DNA of 64,000 nucleotides, taken from assembly GCF_014650335.1 (NCBI RefSeq), contig NZ_BMUT01000020.1, forward strand, positions 38,280 to 102,279, in the 5' to 3' direction. Shown here piece by piece: positions 33,649-41,927 of this stretch (within the stretch, counting starts at the first letter, position 1; each line of letters starts with the position of its first letter). A program made the translations under genes and the position numbers. The stretch comes from Streptomyces hiroshimensis (GTDB taxonomy: Bacteria > Actinomycetota > Actinomycetes > Streptomycetales > Streptomycetaceae). Under the pieces are notes generated by a model. It saw nothing but the letters and a program-made list of their open reading frames with translations, made no database searches and was not told the DNA's origin.

Positions 33649-34024
33649 GGGCCACCGCCTCTCCGCCCAGCCGGAGAGCCAGCGGCCCCGCCGCGCGGGC
33701 CTCGACCCGCACCCGTACGAGATCGCCTTCGCGCATGACGGCGATGCGGGACCCCGGAGGGGCGGCGGATCGCGCCGACGCGACCGCCACCCCCACCGGA
33801 TCGGACCGGGCCGCCGCCCGGGCCCCCGCCCGGGCGGCGTCCACGCACTGGATCTGTGCGGCGGCCGCCATCAGCCCCCAGATCAGGGCCGTGCCGAACA
33901 GGATCAGGGCCGGGAGCACCATCGCGGCCTCGGCGGTCACATAGCCGCCGTCAGAGTCCCGTCTGCGCAGGACTCCGGACGCGCCATCAGCTTCTGGGGC
34001 CGACGTGCCGTCAGAACGGCGCAT
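33626..34024 (-). CDS. TadE-family pilus-assembly protein
   Basis: A 132-residue protein with a short polar N-terminus, then DGGYVTAEAAMVLPALILFG leading into a single membrane helix (about 27-55), the TadE signature. The remainder is a small extracytoplasmic domain. It is likely a pseudopilin-like component of the Flp/Tad system. The ATG start has GGGAGGG upstream. It overlaps the DUF4244 gene by 14 bp on the upstream side and the next TadE-like gene downstream. Confidence 0.85.
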   Translation of the reverse strand: MRRSDGTSAPEADGASGVLRRRDSDGGYVTAEAAMVLPALILFGTALIWGLMAAAAQIQCVDAARAGARAAARSDPVGVAVASARSAAPPGSRIAVMREGDLVRVRVEARAAGPLALRLGGEAVALAEETVR

Positions 34025-34340
34025 TGAGTGCCCTCCCGATGAGCCCCTGAAGGGCCGCGCTGACCGCCCCGCTCGTCACCACCTTGTAGAGCACCGCGGC
34101 GAGCGCGCAGGCGGCGACGGTTCCGACGGCGTACTCCGCGGTCGACATGCCCGCATCGGCGTCTGCAAGGGCCCACGGCCGGCCGTTCGGCCATGCCGCC
34201 GGCCACAGCCGCGGCCGGGCCGGCGCCCGCCGCCACCTCCTCCGCGCGCCCTGCCCCGACCGGCTTGGCACCCGGGCCGACGAGCGCAACAGCGGCGCCT
34301 CTCGCCGGACCCGGCGCCCCGGCATCCCCCGCAGGACCAT
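34011..34340 (-). CDS. DUF4244 small pilin-like protein
   Basis: A 109-residue protein. The conserved C-terminal part is DADAGMSTAEYAVGTVAACA followed by a membrane helix and LQGLIGRALNAPF, which is DUF4244. By position and by the G-x3-AEYA cleavage-like motif it resembles the Flp pilin of the Tad system. The N-terminal 60 residues are basic and variable. The start at 34340 has GGGAGA 6-9 bases upstream, which decides it among several in-frame candidates. Confidence 0.78.
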   Translation of the reverse strand: MVLRGMPGRRVRREAPLLRSSARVPSRSGQGARRRWRRAPARPRLWPAAWPNGRPWALADADAGMSTAEYAVGTVAACALAAVLYKVVTSGAVSAALQGLIGRALNAPF

Positions 34341-34402
34341 CGTCTTCTCCCCCGTCCGCACGGCCACGACCTTCACTCCGCTCACCGTCACTCCACTCAC
34401 CG

Positions 34403-35203
34403 TCAATGTCCTTTCGTCAGACCGCTCGCCAGCCCGATGACCACGGGCACCACGCCGACCGTCAGGAACGCGGGCAGAAAGCACAGCCCCAGAGGGGCCG
34501 TCGCCAGGACGCCCGCGCGCCGGGCCCGTATGCCGGCCGCCCTGCCGCGCTCGGCCCGCAAGCGGCCGGCGAGCCGGGACATGGGCTCCACGGCAGGCAC
34601 TCCCGTCGCCTGCGCCCGCTCCAGGCAGCGGGCGAGCCCCCGGGCGCCGGGAAGGCCGCCCAGCCGGCTCCATGCCGTGGCCGGGTCGCCGCCGAGCCGG
34701 ACCTCGGCCGCGGCGCGGGCGAGCCGTTCACCCACCGGGCCACCCAGCGACACACCGACCGCTTCGGCGGCCTCCCTCGGCCCGGCCCCGGCGGCCAGAC
34801 AGGCCGCCATGAGGTCCGCAGCCAGCGGTAGTTGCCGCTTCACCTCTTCCGACGGCGGGCCGTCCTGCTCGCCGTCCCGCTTCCGGCGCCGCAGCCACCG
34901 CCACATGCCGTACGCGGCGGCGAGTCCCGCCGCGCAGCCGGCGGCTCCTCCGAGGAGGATGACCCCTGCGGCTCCGGACCCGGCCACGCACAGCCAGTCC
35001 CGGATCCCCGGCAGCCGGCCGGACAGGGAACGCAGCCGCCGCGCCTTCGCCGCCGCCCCTGCCGGCTCCCCGCCGAATACCGAGGCGATCCGGCGGCGTA
35101 CCGTCCGCCTCCTGCGCACACGGACCGCCGCCATCACCGCAGCGAAGGAAGCGATTCCCGGAAGAATCATCATCCACAGGCTGTGGATAACGTTTTCGCT
35201 CAC
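34403..35203 (-). CDS. Type II secretion F-family protein (TadC-like)
   Basis: A 266-residue integral membrane protein of the inner-membrane platform. The T2SF core is visible as LPLAADLMAACLAAGAGPREA (about 140-160), with ARCLERAQATGVPAVEPMSRLA and final membrane helices. The GTG start overlaps the stop of the preceding tadB-like gene (GTGA) and AAGGGAAAG lies upstream. The much longer open frame around it is a shadow of tadB. Confidence 0.87.
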   Translation of the reverse strand: MSENVIHSLWMMILPGIASFAAVMAAVRVRRRRTVRRRIASVFGGEPAGAAAKARRLRSLSGRLPGIRDWLCVAGSGAAGVILLGGAAGCAAGLAAAYGMWRWLRRRKRDGEQDGPPSEEVKRQLPLAADLMAACLAAGAGPREAAEAVGVSLGGPVGERLARAAAEVRLGGDPATAWSRLGGLPGARGLARCLERAQATGVPAVEPMSRLAGRLRAERGRAAGIRARRAGVLATAPLGLCFLPAFLTVGVVPVVIGLASGLTKGH

Positions 35204-36138
35204 GGAACTTTCCCTTCCGCCGTGCCGGGCCCGCCGGGATCGCCGGCTCCGCCCCGCTCCCCCGCCGCCGCTCGTACGATCCGCCCGGTCCAGGCGATTC
35301 CGGCTGCCTCCAGAAGCCCACCGAGGAGCAGACAGCCCAGCCCGGCCGGGGTGTGCAGCAGGACCCGCAGCGGCGCCGCCCCCAGCGCACTGCCCATCAG
35401 CAAGGCGAGCACGGGCAGCAGGGCGAGCATCACCGCGGTGGACCGGGCCCCCGCCAATTGGGCCCGCAGTTCCTCCCTTTGATCCCGCTCGGCGCTCAGG
35501 GCGGCCGAGACCCGTTCGAGCCCGGCAGCGAGCCCCGCACCACCGTCGACGGCAACGCGCCAGCAGGCGGCAACTCCGTGCAGCCCCTCGGCCCCGGGGC
35601 GGGCCGCCACGGCCCTCAGGGCCTCCGGAACGTCCCCGCCGAATCTCGCCGCCGCCGAGACCGCCGTCCATTGCGGCCCCAAGTGCCCGGCGGACACACC
35701 GGCCAGCGCCTGGCCGGGCTGCCGCCCTGCACGCAGTTCGCCCGCGACGGCCCCGCACAGCTCGATCACGGCCGCCTCCCGCCGCTCCCTCTCGCGCCGC
35801 TCCCCGCGGGCGGCCAGCCACCTCCTGACGAGCGGCACTGCCACCAGCGCCGCCAGCAGCGGCATCACCGACCCGCCCAGCAGGGCCACCGCACCACCGA
35901 GCGGGAGACACACCAACTCCCTCCGGGCCCGCGCCCGGCGCCGCAGCCGGGCACCCCACTCGCCGACTCTGGCGGACGGCCATCGCGCCGGTGGCACGAG
36001 CGACCCGCCGCCTGCGAGCATCACCCGGGCGCGGCGCAGTTCGCTCCCGGGACCGGCCGGAGGCCAGGCCATGAACAGCGCACCCAGGGCGGCGACGCCC
36101 GCGAGCGTGGCCGGCGGCATCACCCCCGCGGCCGTCAC
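35200..36138 (-). CDS. Type II secretion F-family protein (TadB-like)
   Basis: A 312-residue membrane protein, second platform subunit. An N-terminal hydrophobic pair is followed by the T2SF domain (VIELCGAVAGELRAGRQPGQA, about 145-165; WRVAVDGGAGLAAGLERV) and C-terminal membrane helices. The GTG at 36138 overlaps the tadA stop (GTGA), which supports it over the upstream in-frame start. Confidence 0.87.
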   Translation of the reverse strand: MTAAGVMPPATLAGVAALGALFMAWPPAGPGSELRRARVMLAGGGSLVPPARWPSARVGEWGARLRRRARARRELVCLPLGGAVALLGGSVMPLLAALVAVPLVRRWLAARGERRERERREAAVIELCGAVAGELRAGRQPGQALAGVSAGHLGPQWTAVSAAARFGGDVPEALRAVAARPGAEGLHGVAACWRVAVDGGAGLAAGLERVSAALSAERDQREELRAQLAGARSTAVMLALLPVLALLMGSALGAAPLRVLLHTPAGLGCLLLGGLLEAAGIAWTGRIVRAAAGERGGAGDPGGPGTAEGKVP

Positions 36139-37292
36139 GGGGTGACTCCGCCCCGCTCGCACAGCTCCGCCAGCCGGGCCCAGCCACGGGCCTCTTGAAA
36201 ACCCGTGGCTCCCCACACGACAGCGGGCACGGTGGTGACGAACCCGGCGCGATCCCGCTCGAGCACATGCACCTCGGCCACGCGCCGGCGGCCGCTCCGC
36301 TCCCGCACCAGATGGATCACGACCGACAGCCCGGCCGCCAATTGGCTGTGCAGGGCGGCGCGGTCGAGCCCCGCTGTTGAGCCGAGCGCCTCCAGCCGGG
36401 CGGGCACGTCCGCCGCGGCGTTCGCGTGCACCGTTCCGCAGCCGCCCTCGTGGCCCGTATTGAGCGCGGCCAGCAGGTCCGTGACCTCCGGTCCGCGGAC
36501 CTCACCCACCACCAGCCGGTCCGGCCTCATCCGCAGGGCCTGCCTCACCAGATCCCGCAGGGTGACCAGGCCCATGCCCTCCTGGTTCGCCGGGCGGGTC
36601 TCCAACCGGACGACGTGCGGGTGGTCGGGGCGCAGCTCGGCGGAGTCCTCGGCGAGGACGATCCGCTCGTCTGCCGCCACCAGCCCCAACAGGGTGGTCA
36701 GCAACGTCGTCTTACCGCAGCCCGTTCCGCCGCTCACGATGAAAGAGAGCCTCGCTTCCAGCACCGCCCGCAGCAGCCTGTCCCCGCCCGGCGGCACCGT
36801 CCCAGCAGCCGTCAGGTCGTCCAGGGTGAAGGCGCGGGGCCTGACGACGCGCAGGGACAGGCAGGTCGAGCCGACGGCGATCGGCGGCAGCACCGCATGC
36901 AGCCGGGTCCCGTCGGGGAGCCGTGCGTCGACCCAGGGGCGGGCGTCGTCCAGCCGACGGCCGGCGATCGCGGCGAGCCGCTGGGCGAGCCTGCGCACCG
37001 CGGCCGCGTCCGGGAAGGCCACGTCCGTGCGCTCCAGGCCGGCGCCGCGGTCGACCCAGACCTGGTCGGGCGCCGTGACGAGGACGTCGGTGACATCGGG
37101 CTCGGCGAGCAGCCGCTCGAGCGGGCCGGTGCCGATCAGTTCGGAGCGCAGCCGCGCCGCGACCCCGAGGATCTCGGCATCGCCCAGCAGCCGCCCTTCC
37201 TGGCGCAGGGCCTCGGCGACCTTGGCGGGTGTGGGCTCGGCGCCGCTTTCGGCCAGCCTCAGCCGTACGGCCTCCAGCAGTCCGGCGCTCAT
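36135..37292 (-). CDS. Tad/CpaF-type secretion ATPase
   Basis: A 385-residue type II/IV secretion ATPase that powers Flp pilus-like assembly. An N-terminal domain is followed by Walker A SGGTGCGKTT near 187, the Asp box (VLAEDSAEL), the His box and Walker B (PDRLVVGEVRGPE), and GHEGGCGTVHAN. The ATG at 37292 overlaps the ssd stop (ATGA). It is the second gene of the minus-strand ssd-tadA-tadB-tadC-DUF4244-tadE operon, whose genes overlap or are closely spaced. Confidence 0.92.
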   Translation of the reverse strand: MSAGLLEAVRLRLAESGAEPTPAKVAEALRQEGRLLGDAEILGVAARLRSELIGTGPLERLLAEPDVTDVLVTAPDQVWVDRGAGLERTDVAFPDAAAVRRLAQRLAAIAGRRLDDARPWVDARLPDGTRLHAVLPPIAVGSTCLSLRVVRPRAFTLDDLTAAGTVPPGGDRLLRAVLEARLSFIVSGGTGCGKTTLLTTLLGLVAADERIVLAEDSAELRPDHPHVVRLETRPANQEGMGLVTLRDLVRQALRMRPDRLVVGEVRGPEVTDLLAALNTGHEGGCGTVHANAAADVPARLEALGSTAGLDRAALHSQLAAGLSVVIHLVRERSGRRRVAEVHVLERDRAGFVTTVPAVVWGATGFQEARGWARLAELCERGGVTP

Positions 37293-38401
37293 GCCGCCGC
37301 CCCCTGGCCGGCCTCGAAGCAGGCCCAGAAGTCGGTGCAGAACCGGGCCAGCGGGCCCCGCTCGCCGCCCGGCGGTCTGCCTGCCGCGAGCGCGGCCTGC
37401 AGGCCTGTCTCCGGAGGGAGGTCGCCTGCAAGGGGCAGACCGAGGAGGCGGGCGATCTCCTCTCCGTCGAGCCCGGAGGTGCGTGGGCCACGGACGACCA
37501 CCCGCAGGTCGCCGAGGACGGCGCCGACGGTGGCGGCGACGCGGTGCGCCGCGGCCACGGCCCGCAGCTCGGCAGGCACCACCAACAAGCCCGCATCGAG
37601 CTGCCCGAGGGCTTCGAGGGCCGCTTCGTCCAGCCTGCGCGGCAGATCGACGACGACCGCGCCGCCCCGGCGGCGCGCGGCGGCCAGCACGGCCTTCACC
37701 GCATCGGGCGGCACGGCCGCGCACGGGCTCCGGTCCCAGCTGAGCAGGCGCAGCGAGTGGAGCTCGGGCAGGGCCTCCTCCAGCGCGCGGCACGCCACCC
37801 GGCCCCGTGAGTCGGCGAAGGCCGGCCAGCGCAGCCCTTCGGCTCTCTCGCCTCCGAGCAGGACGTCGAGGCCGCCGCCCAGGGGGTCGCCGTCGATGAG
37901 CATGGTGCGCCGCCCGGCGCCGGATGCGCTGACGGCGAGCGCGCACGCGAGCGTGCTCGCCCCCGCTCCTCCTCGCCCGCCGATCACTCCGACAGTGAGG
38001 GCGGGCCGCCCGACCCCTTCGACGGCATCGGCGATCCGCTCCACGAGCCGGCCCTCGCAGCCGGGCAGCAGAGCCACATCCCGGGCGCCGATCTCCATGG
38101 CCAGCCGCCACACCCCGGCGTCACCGCGATCCCGGCCGACGAGCAGCACCGCTTCCCCGTGGGCCGCGAGGCGGGATCCGCGCAGCCGGCGGGCGCAGTC
38201 CTCGCCGACCAGGATCAGCGGCGGATCCTGCCCTCCTCCCCGGCGGGCGGGTGCTCCGTGCGCCACTTCGGGCACCGCTCCGGCCGCCGCACACAGGCGC
38301 AACAGGTCGTCGAGCAGCTCCTCGTCCTCGGCGATGATCAGTGGTCCGCGCTGCCTTCCGCCTGCGGCGGGCGGCCAATCGGATGCGCTGGATCCGGCCA
38401 C
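37289..38401 (-). CDS. ssd: CpaE/Ssd-like septum-site-determining ATPase-fold protein
   Basis: A 370-residue MinD/ParA-fold protein. A receiver-like N-terminal half (LIIAEDEELLDDLL) is followed by the deviant P-loop VIGGRGGAGASTLACAL near 140. The first Lys of the deviant Walker motif is Arg and the second is Ala, so nucleotide hydrolysis is doubtful. In mycobacteria the homologue encoded beside tad genes was named Ssd for its effect on septation. In Caulobacter CpaE localises the Tad machinery to the pole. The GTG start has GGGAGG five bases upstream. It is the first gene of the tad operon. Confidence 0.85.
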   Translation of the reverse strand: MAGSSASDWPPAAGGRQRGPLIIAEDEELLDDLLRLCAAAGAVPEVAHGAPARRGGGQDPPLILVGEDCARRLRGSRLAAHGEAVLLVGRDRGDAGVWRLAMEIGARDVALLPGCEGRLVERIADAVEGVGRPALTVGVIGGRGGAGASTLACALAVSASGAGRRTMLIDGDPLGGGLDVLLGGERAEGLRWPAFADSRGRVACRALEEALPELHSLRLLSWDRSPCAAVPPDAVKAVLAAARRRGGAVVVDLPRRLDEAALEALGQLDAGLLVVPAELRAVAAAHRVAATVGAVLGDLRVVVRGPRTSGLDGEEIARLLGLPLAGDLPPETGLQAALAAGRPPGGERGPLARFCTDFWACFEAGQGAAA

Positions 38402-38854
38402 GGTGTCCTCCCCGTCTCACTACGCGCTCTCGCCTCCGCGGACATCGCGGAAGAGCGCGGGGAATCACCGTGCAGGGAACTGGAAAATAATGTGGATCTT
38501 GGTCAAAAACTGTGGACAACTCAACCGCTGTGAATATCCCGGTCACCTATACCGGTGACTTCCGGAGAGCAGCCCACCGATTACGCTGCGTAGCGTGTAT
38601 GAAGGGAGGGAGGCAGTCGCCGAGCGGGCGGCGCGGGAGGGAGGAATGCCGGGTGAGGACCCGCAAAATGCATCCGGACATGCGACGACCCCCGCCGGGG
38701 GGGAGAGCGGGGGTCGTCCCCACGGCCGACTCGGGGGGGGAGGAGTCGGACCGGGTTAGACACGGTCGCGAACGATCCGTGACTTCCATGGTGTACCCGA
38801 GAGCCTTCTCAGGCAAACCCACACGCCTCAGCTTACGCCGAATGGAGGGCGCCT
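38402..38854. other. Divergent intergenic region between ssd and the HAD gene
   Basis: A 453-bp region without a gene. It is A/T-richer next to ssd (38480-38560), likely the ssd promoter zone, and ends with GGAGGG, the ribosome-binding site of the HAD gene. A hairpin lies in the middle (separate entry). Confidence 0.6.
38685..38717. terminator. Hairpin in the ssd-HAD intergenic region
   Basis: Arms ACGACCCCCGC and GCGGGGGTCGT, 11 bp, with an 11-base G-rich loop and no T tract. Its position upstream of both divergent genes suggests a leader attenuator or remnant rather than an operon end. Confidence 0.45.
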
Positions 38855-39706
38855 ATGCTCGGCACCGTGGAAAACCACTCGTTGCCCCGGACAGCCGCGT
38901 TCTTTGATCTGGACAAGACGGTCATTGCGAAGTCGAGCACGCTCACCTTCAGCAAGTCGTTCTACCAAGGTGGCTTGATCAACCGGCGTGCCGTGCTGCG
39001 CACCGCGTACGCGCAGTTCGTCTTCCTCGCCGGCGGAGCCGACCACGATCAGATGGAGCGGATGCGCGAGTATCTCTCGGCGCTCTGCAGGGGCTGGAAT
39101 GTCCAGCAGGTCCGCGAGATCGTCGCCGAGACCCTGCACGAACTCATCGACCCGATCATTTACGACGAAGCCGCCTCCCTCATCGAAGCACACCACACCG
39201 CCGGGCGCGACGTGGTGATTGTCAGCACCTCGGGCGCCGAGGTCGTCGAGCCCATCGGTGAACTGCTGGGCGCCGACCGCGTGGTCGCCACCCGCATGGT
39301 CGTCGAGGACGGCGCCTTCACCGGCGAAGTGGAGTACTACGCCTACGGCCCCACCAAGGCCGAGGCCATCAAGGAGCTCGCCGAATCCGAGGGGTACGAC
39401 CTGTCGCGCTGCTACGCCTACAGCGACTCCGTCACCGACATCCCCATGCTCGAAACGGTCGGCAACCCCCACGCGGTCAACCCCGACCGGGCACTGCGTC
39501 GTGAGGCCGCGGCCCGGGACTGGCCGGTTCTCACCTTCAACCGCCCGGTGCGGCTCAAGCAGCGGGTGCCCGCCCTGTCGATGCCCTCGCGCCCCGCCCT
39601 CGTCGCCGCTGCCGCCGTCGGCGCGGCCGCGGCCACGGCAGGTCTCGTCTGGCTCGCCGGTCGGCGCCGCGAACCGGGCGCCCGCATTGCCCAGGTTCAG
39701 CACTAA
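38855..39706 (+). CDS. HAD-superfamily IB phosphatase (SerB/CicA-like), membrane-tailed
   Basis: A 283-residue HAD hydrolase. Motif I is FFDLDKTV (residues about 16-23) with the nucleophile and acid/base Asp, motif II is VSTSGAEV near 126 and motif IV is YSDSVTDIPML near 192. Subfamily IB includes phosphoserine phosphatase and bacterial homologues linked to cell division or morphology; the substrate here is unknown. A C-terminal hydrophobic helix (about 249-270, Ala-rich to LVWLAG) followed by basic residues predicts membrane anchoring. The ATG start has GGAGGG upstream. Confidence 0.88.
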   Translation: MLGTVENHSLPRTAAFFDLDKTVIAKSSTLTFSKSFYQGGLINRRAVLRTAYAQFVFLAGGADHDQMERMREYLSALCRGWNVQQVREIVAETLHELIDPIIYDEAASLIEAHHTAGRDVVIVSTSGAEVVEPIGELLGADRVVATRMVVEDGAFTGEVEYYAYGPTKAEAIKELAESEGYDLSRCYAYSDSVTDIPMLETVGNPHAVNPDRALRREAAARDWPVLTFNRPVRLKQRVPALSMPSRPALVAAAAVGAAAATAGLVWLAGRRREPGARIAQVQH

Positions 39707-39957
39707 ATACAAAGATCTGCGGCTCAGCCTTCCACTTCGGTGGCGACAGGAGTAGAAAGGACTTAACGGCCCGCGAGACCAGGGACATCCGGGAGGACGC
39801 CCTTCACGCACCAAGGCCCCACGGACCGAAGCATGAACGCCGGGCACCCACGCGACGCCGACCCGTCGATTACGGGCCAGCCGCACCAGGTGACGGGCGA
39901 AGTTCCCGGCCTGATGGGCAAATATCGTGCACGCATGGTAACCCGGCGAACATGCCA

Positions 39958-39989
39958 GCGGCGGTACCGGAATTGACCGGTACCGCCGC
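39958..39989. terminator. Bidirectional terminator between HAD and Fic-like genes
   Basis: A perfect 13-bp stem GCGGCGGTACCGG/CCGGTACCGCCGC with a 6-base loop, 26 bp from the Fic-like stop. The rest of the 308-bp convergent gap (39707-40014) shows no gene. Confidence 0.8.
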
Positions 39990-40014
39990 AACCCTGTCCG
40001 GCGTCTTCCGCCGC

Positions 40015-40836
40015 TCAGGCGGCCCCGCGCTGAAGCGCCTCGCACACCGCCGTGCTCTCCCGCACGCCGAGCTCGACCGCCCGCCCGCAGTGGGCGATCC
40101 AGGCCCCGACACCCTCCGGCGTCCCGGAGGCGTAGCCGTCGAGCGCCGCCAGATACGCCTCCGCACCGAGCTCGGCGTGGCCCACCTCGGCCGGGCAGAT
40201 CGACTTGGGGTCGAGACCGCTGCCCACCAGCACGATCCGCTCGGCCGCCCGGGCCACGAGCCCGTTGCACGAACCGAAGGGGCGCAGGGCGAGCAGTTCG
40301 CCGTGCACCACGGCCGCCGTCACCAGCGCAGGCGCCTCGGTCCCCGCGAGGAGCAGCCCCGCCAGGCCCTCGAGCCGCCCCGCCACCTCCGACGCGCTGG
40401 GCACCGCCAGCCGGACCAGCGGCTCCTCGACCGGCTCCCCGGCCAGCCGGGGCCGGCCCACCGTCTCGTCCGGGCGCGTCCCGCCCGCGGCCACCAGGTG
40501 CAGCCTGGCCAGCACCCGCAGCGGGGACTGCCGCCAGACGCTCAGCAACTGCCCGGCCTCGGCGGTCAGCCGGAGGGCCGCGCCCACGGCCCGCGCCTCC
40601 CCCTCGACACCGAAGTCGGTGCGGCGGCGCACCTCTTCGAGCGCCCAGTCGGCGCCGGACAGCGCGGCCGAGCCGCGTGCGCCGCGCAGCGCGGCCTCGG
40701 AGGTGATCTCGTTGCTGCGGCGGCGCATCACCCGGTGCCCGTAGACGCGGTCCACGGCTTTGCGCACGGAGTCCACGGAGTCAGCCACGCCGGGAAGCGA
40801 GGCGAGGGCGGCGAGCGGATCGGCAGTCGTACTCAT
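40015..40836 (-). CDS. Fic-fold-like protein with degenerate active site
   Basis: A 273-residue helical protein. LLALRPFGSCNGLVARAAER near 190-210 aligns with the Fic motif HxFx(D/E)GNGRxxR, but the catalytic His is Arg, the acidic residue is Ser, and GNGR is CNGL. It resembles Fic/DOC AMP-transferases in layout (N-terminal helices, VVHGELLAL before the motif) but should not be able to transfer AMP by the known mechanism. The ATG at 40836 is used; a longer in-frame start is read through the divergent promoter region. It is divergent from the ATPase gene, 101 bp apart. Confidence 0.7.
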   Translation of the reverse strand: MSTTADPLAALASLPGVADSVDSVRKAVDRVYGHRVMRRRSNEITSEAALRGARGSAALSGADWALEEVRRRTDFGVEGEARAVGAALRLTAEAGQLLSVWRQSPLRVLARLHLVAAGGTRPDETVGRPRLAGEPVEEPLVRLAVPSASEVAGRLEGLAGLLLAGTEAPALVTAAVVHGELLALRPFGSCNGLVARAAERIVLVGSGLDPKSICPAEVGHAELGAEAYLAALDGYASGTPEGVGAWIAHCGRAVELGVRESTAVCEALQRGAA

Positions 40837-40937
40837 GCGTAAGACAGTACGCACTTCGGGTCTACACCCCTCGAACGAGTGGTCTTCTTCACGCGCAGCT
40901 CTCACTCCGTGCACCCTCACACCTACGCTTGGTGAAC

Positions 40938-41927
40938 ATGAAGATCGCTTTCGTAGGGAAGGGCGGCAGCGGCAAGACCACGCTGTCCTCACTGTTCATC
41001 CGCCACCTCGCCGCTGACCGCGCCCCCGTCGTCGCGGTGGACGCCGATATCAACCAGCACCTCGGCGCGGCGCTCGGGCTGGACGAGGAGGAGACGTCCG
41101 CACTGCCCGCGATGGGCGCTCAGCTGCCTCTGATCAAGAACTATCTGCGCGGCAGCAACCCGCGCATCACCTCCGCCGAGACCATGATCAAGACGACTCC
41201 TCCGGGCGAGGGATCGCGCCTGCTGCGGATCTGCGAGGACAACCCGGTCTACGACGCGTGCGCCCGGCCCGTCGAGCTCGACGGCGGCGCCGTGCGGCTG
41301 ATGGTGACGGGGCCCTTCACCGAATCCGACCTCGGGGTGGCTTGTTACCACTCCAAGGTCGGCGCGGTCGAGCTGTGCCTCAACCACCTGGTGGACGGCC
41401 CCGGCGAGTACGTCGTGGTCGACATGACGGCCGGAAGCGACTCCTTCGCCTCGGGGATGTTCACCCGCTTCGACATGACGTTCCTGGTCGCCGAGCCCAC
41501 CCGCAAGGGCGTGTCCGTCTATCGGCAGTACAAGGAGTACGCGCGGGACTTCGGCGTCTGCCTGAAGGTGGTGGGCAACAAGGTGCAGGGCCCGGACGAC
41601 ATCGACTTCCTGCGCGAGGAGGTGGGCGAGGACCTGCTGGTGACCTTCGGCCACTCCGACTGGGTGCGGGCGATGGAGAAGGGCCGGCCGCCCCGCTTCG
41701 GCCTGCTCGAAGAGCACAATCACCAGGCGCTGCGCACGCTTCGCGAGACGGCGGACGGCTCGTACGAGCTGCGGGACTGGCAGCGCTACACCCGCCAGAT
41801 GGTGCACTTCCACCTGAAGAACGCGGAGAGCTGGGGCAACGCGAAGACGGGCGCCGACCTGGCGGCTCAGGTCGACCCCGCCTTCGTCCTGGACGAGCGC
41901 TGGGCGACTACCCCGCAGCCCGCCTGA
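40938..41927 (+). CDS. ParA/CooC-like P-loop ATPase
   Basis: A 329-residue SIMIBI ATPase. MKIAFVGKGGSGKTT at the extreme N-terminus is a deviant Walker A with signature Lys, VVAVDADINQHL is the switch region, and VVVDMTAGSD near 160 is Walker B. CooC-type proteins insert nickel into CO dehydrogenase, but no such enzyme is nearby, so the cargo is unknown. The ATG at 40938 is preferred over GTG/TTG codons 6-9 bases upstream because it starts the conserved strand directly. The 3' end overlaps the convergent deacetylase-like gene by 20 bp. Confidence 0.8.
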   Translation: MKIAFVGKGGSGKTTLSSLFIRHLAADRAPVVAVDADINQHLGAALGLDEEETSALPAMGAQLPLIKNYLRGSNPRITSAETMIKTTPPGEGSRLLRICEDNPVYDACARPVELDGGAVRLMVTGPFTESDLGVACYHSKVGAVELCLNHLVDGPGEYVVVDMTAGSDSFASGMFTRFDMTFLVAEPTRKGVSVYRQYKEYARDFGVCLKVVGNKVQGPDDIDFLREEVGEDLLVTFGHSDWVRAMEKGRPPRFGLLEEHNHQALRTLRETADGSYELRDWQRYTRQMVHFHLKNAESWGNAKTGADLAAQVDPAFVLDERWATTPQPA

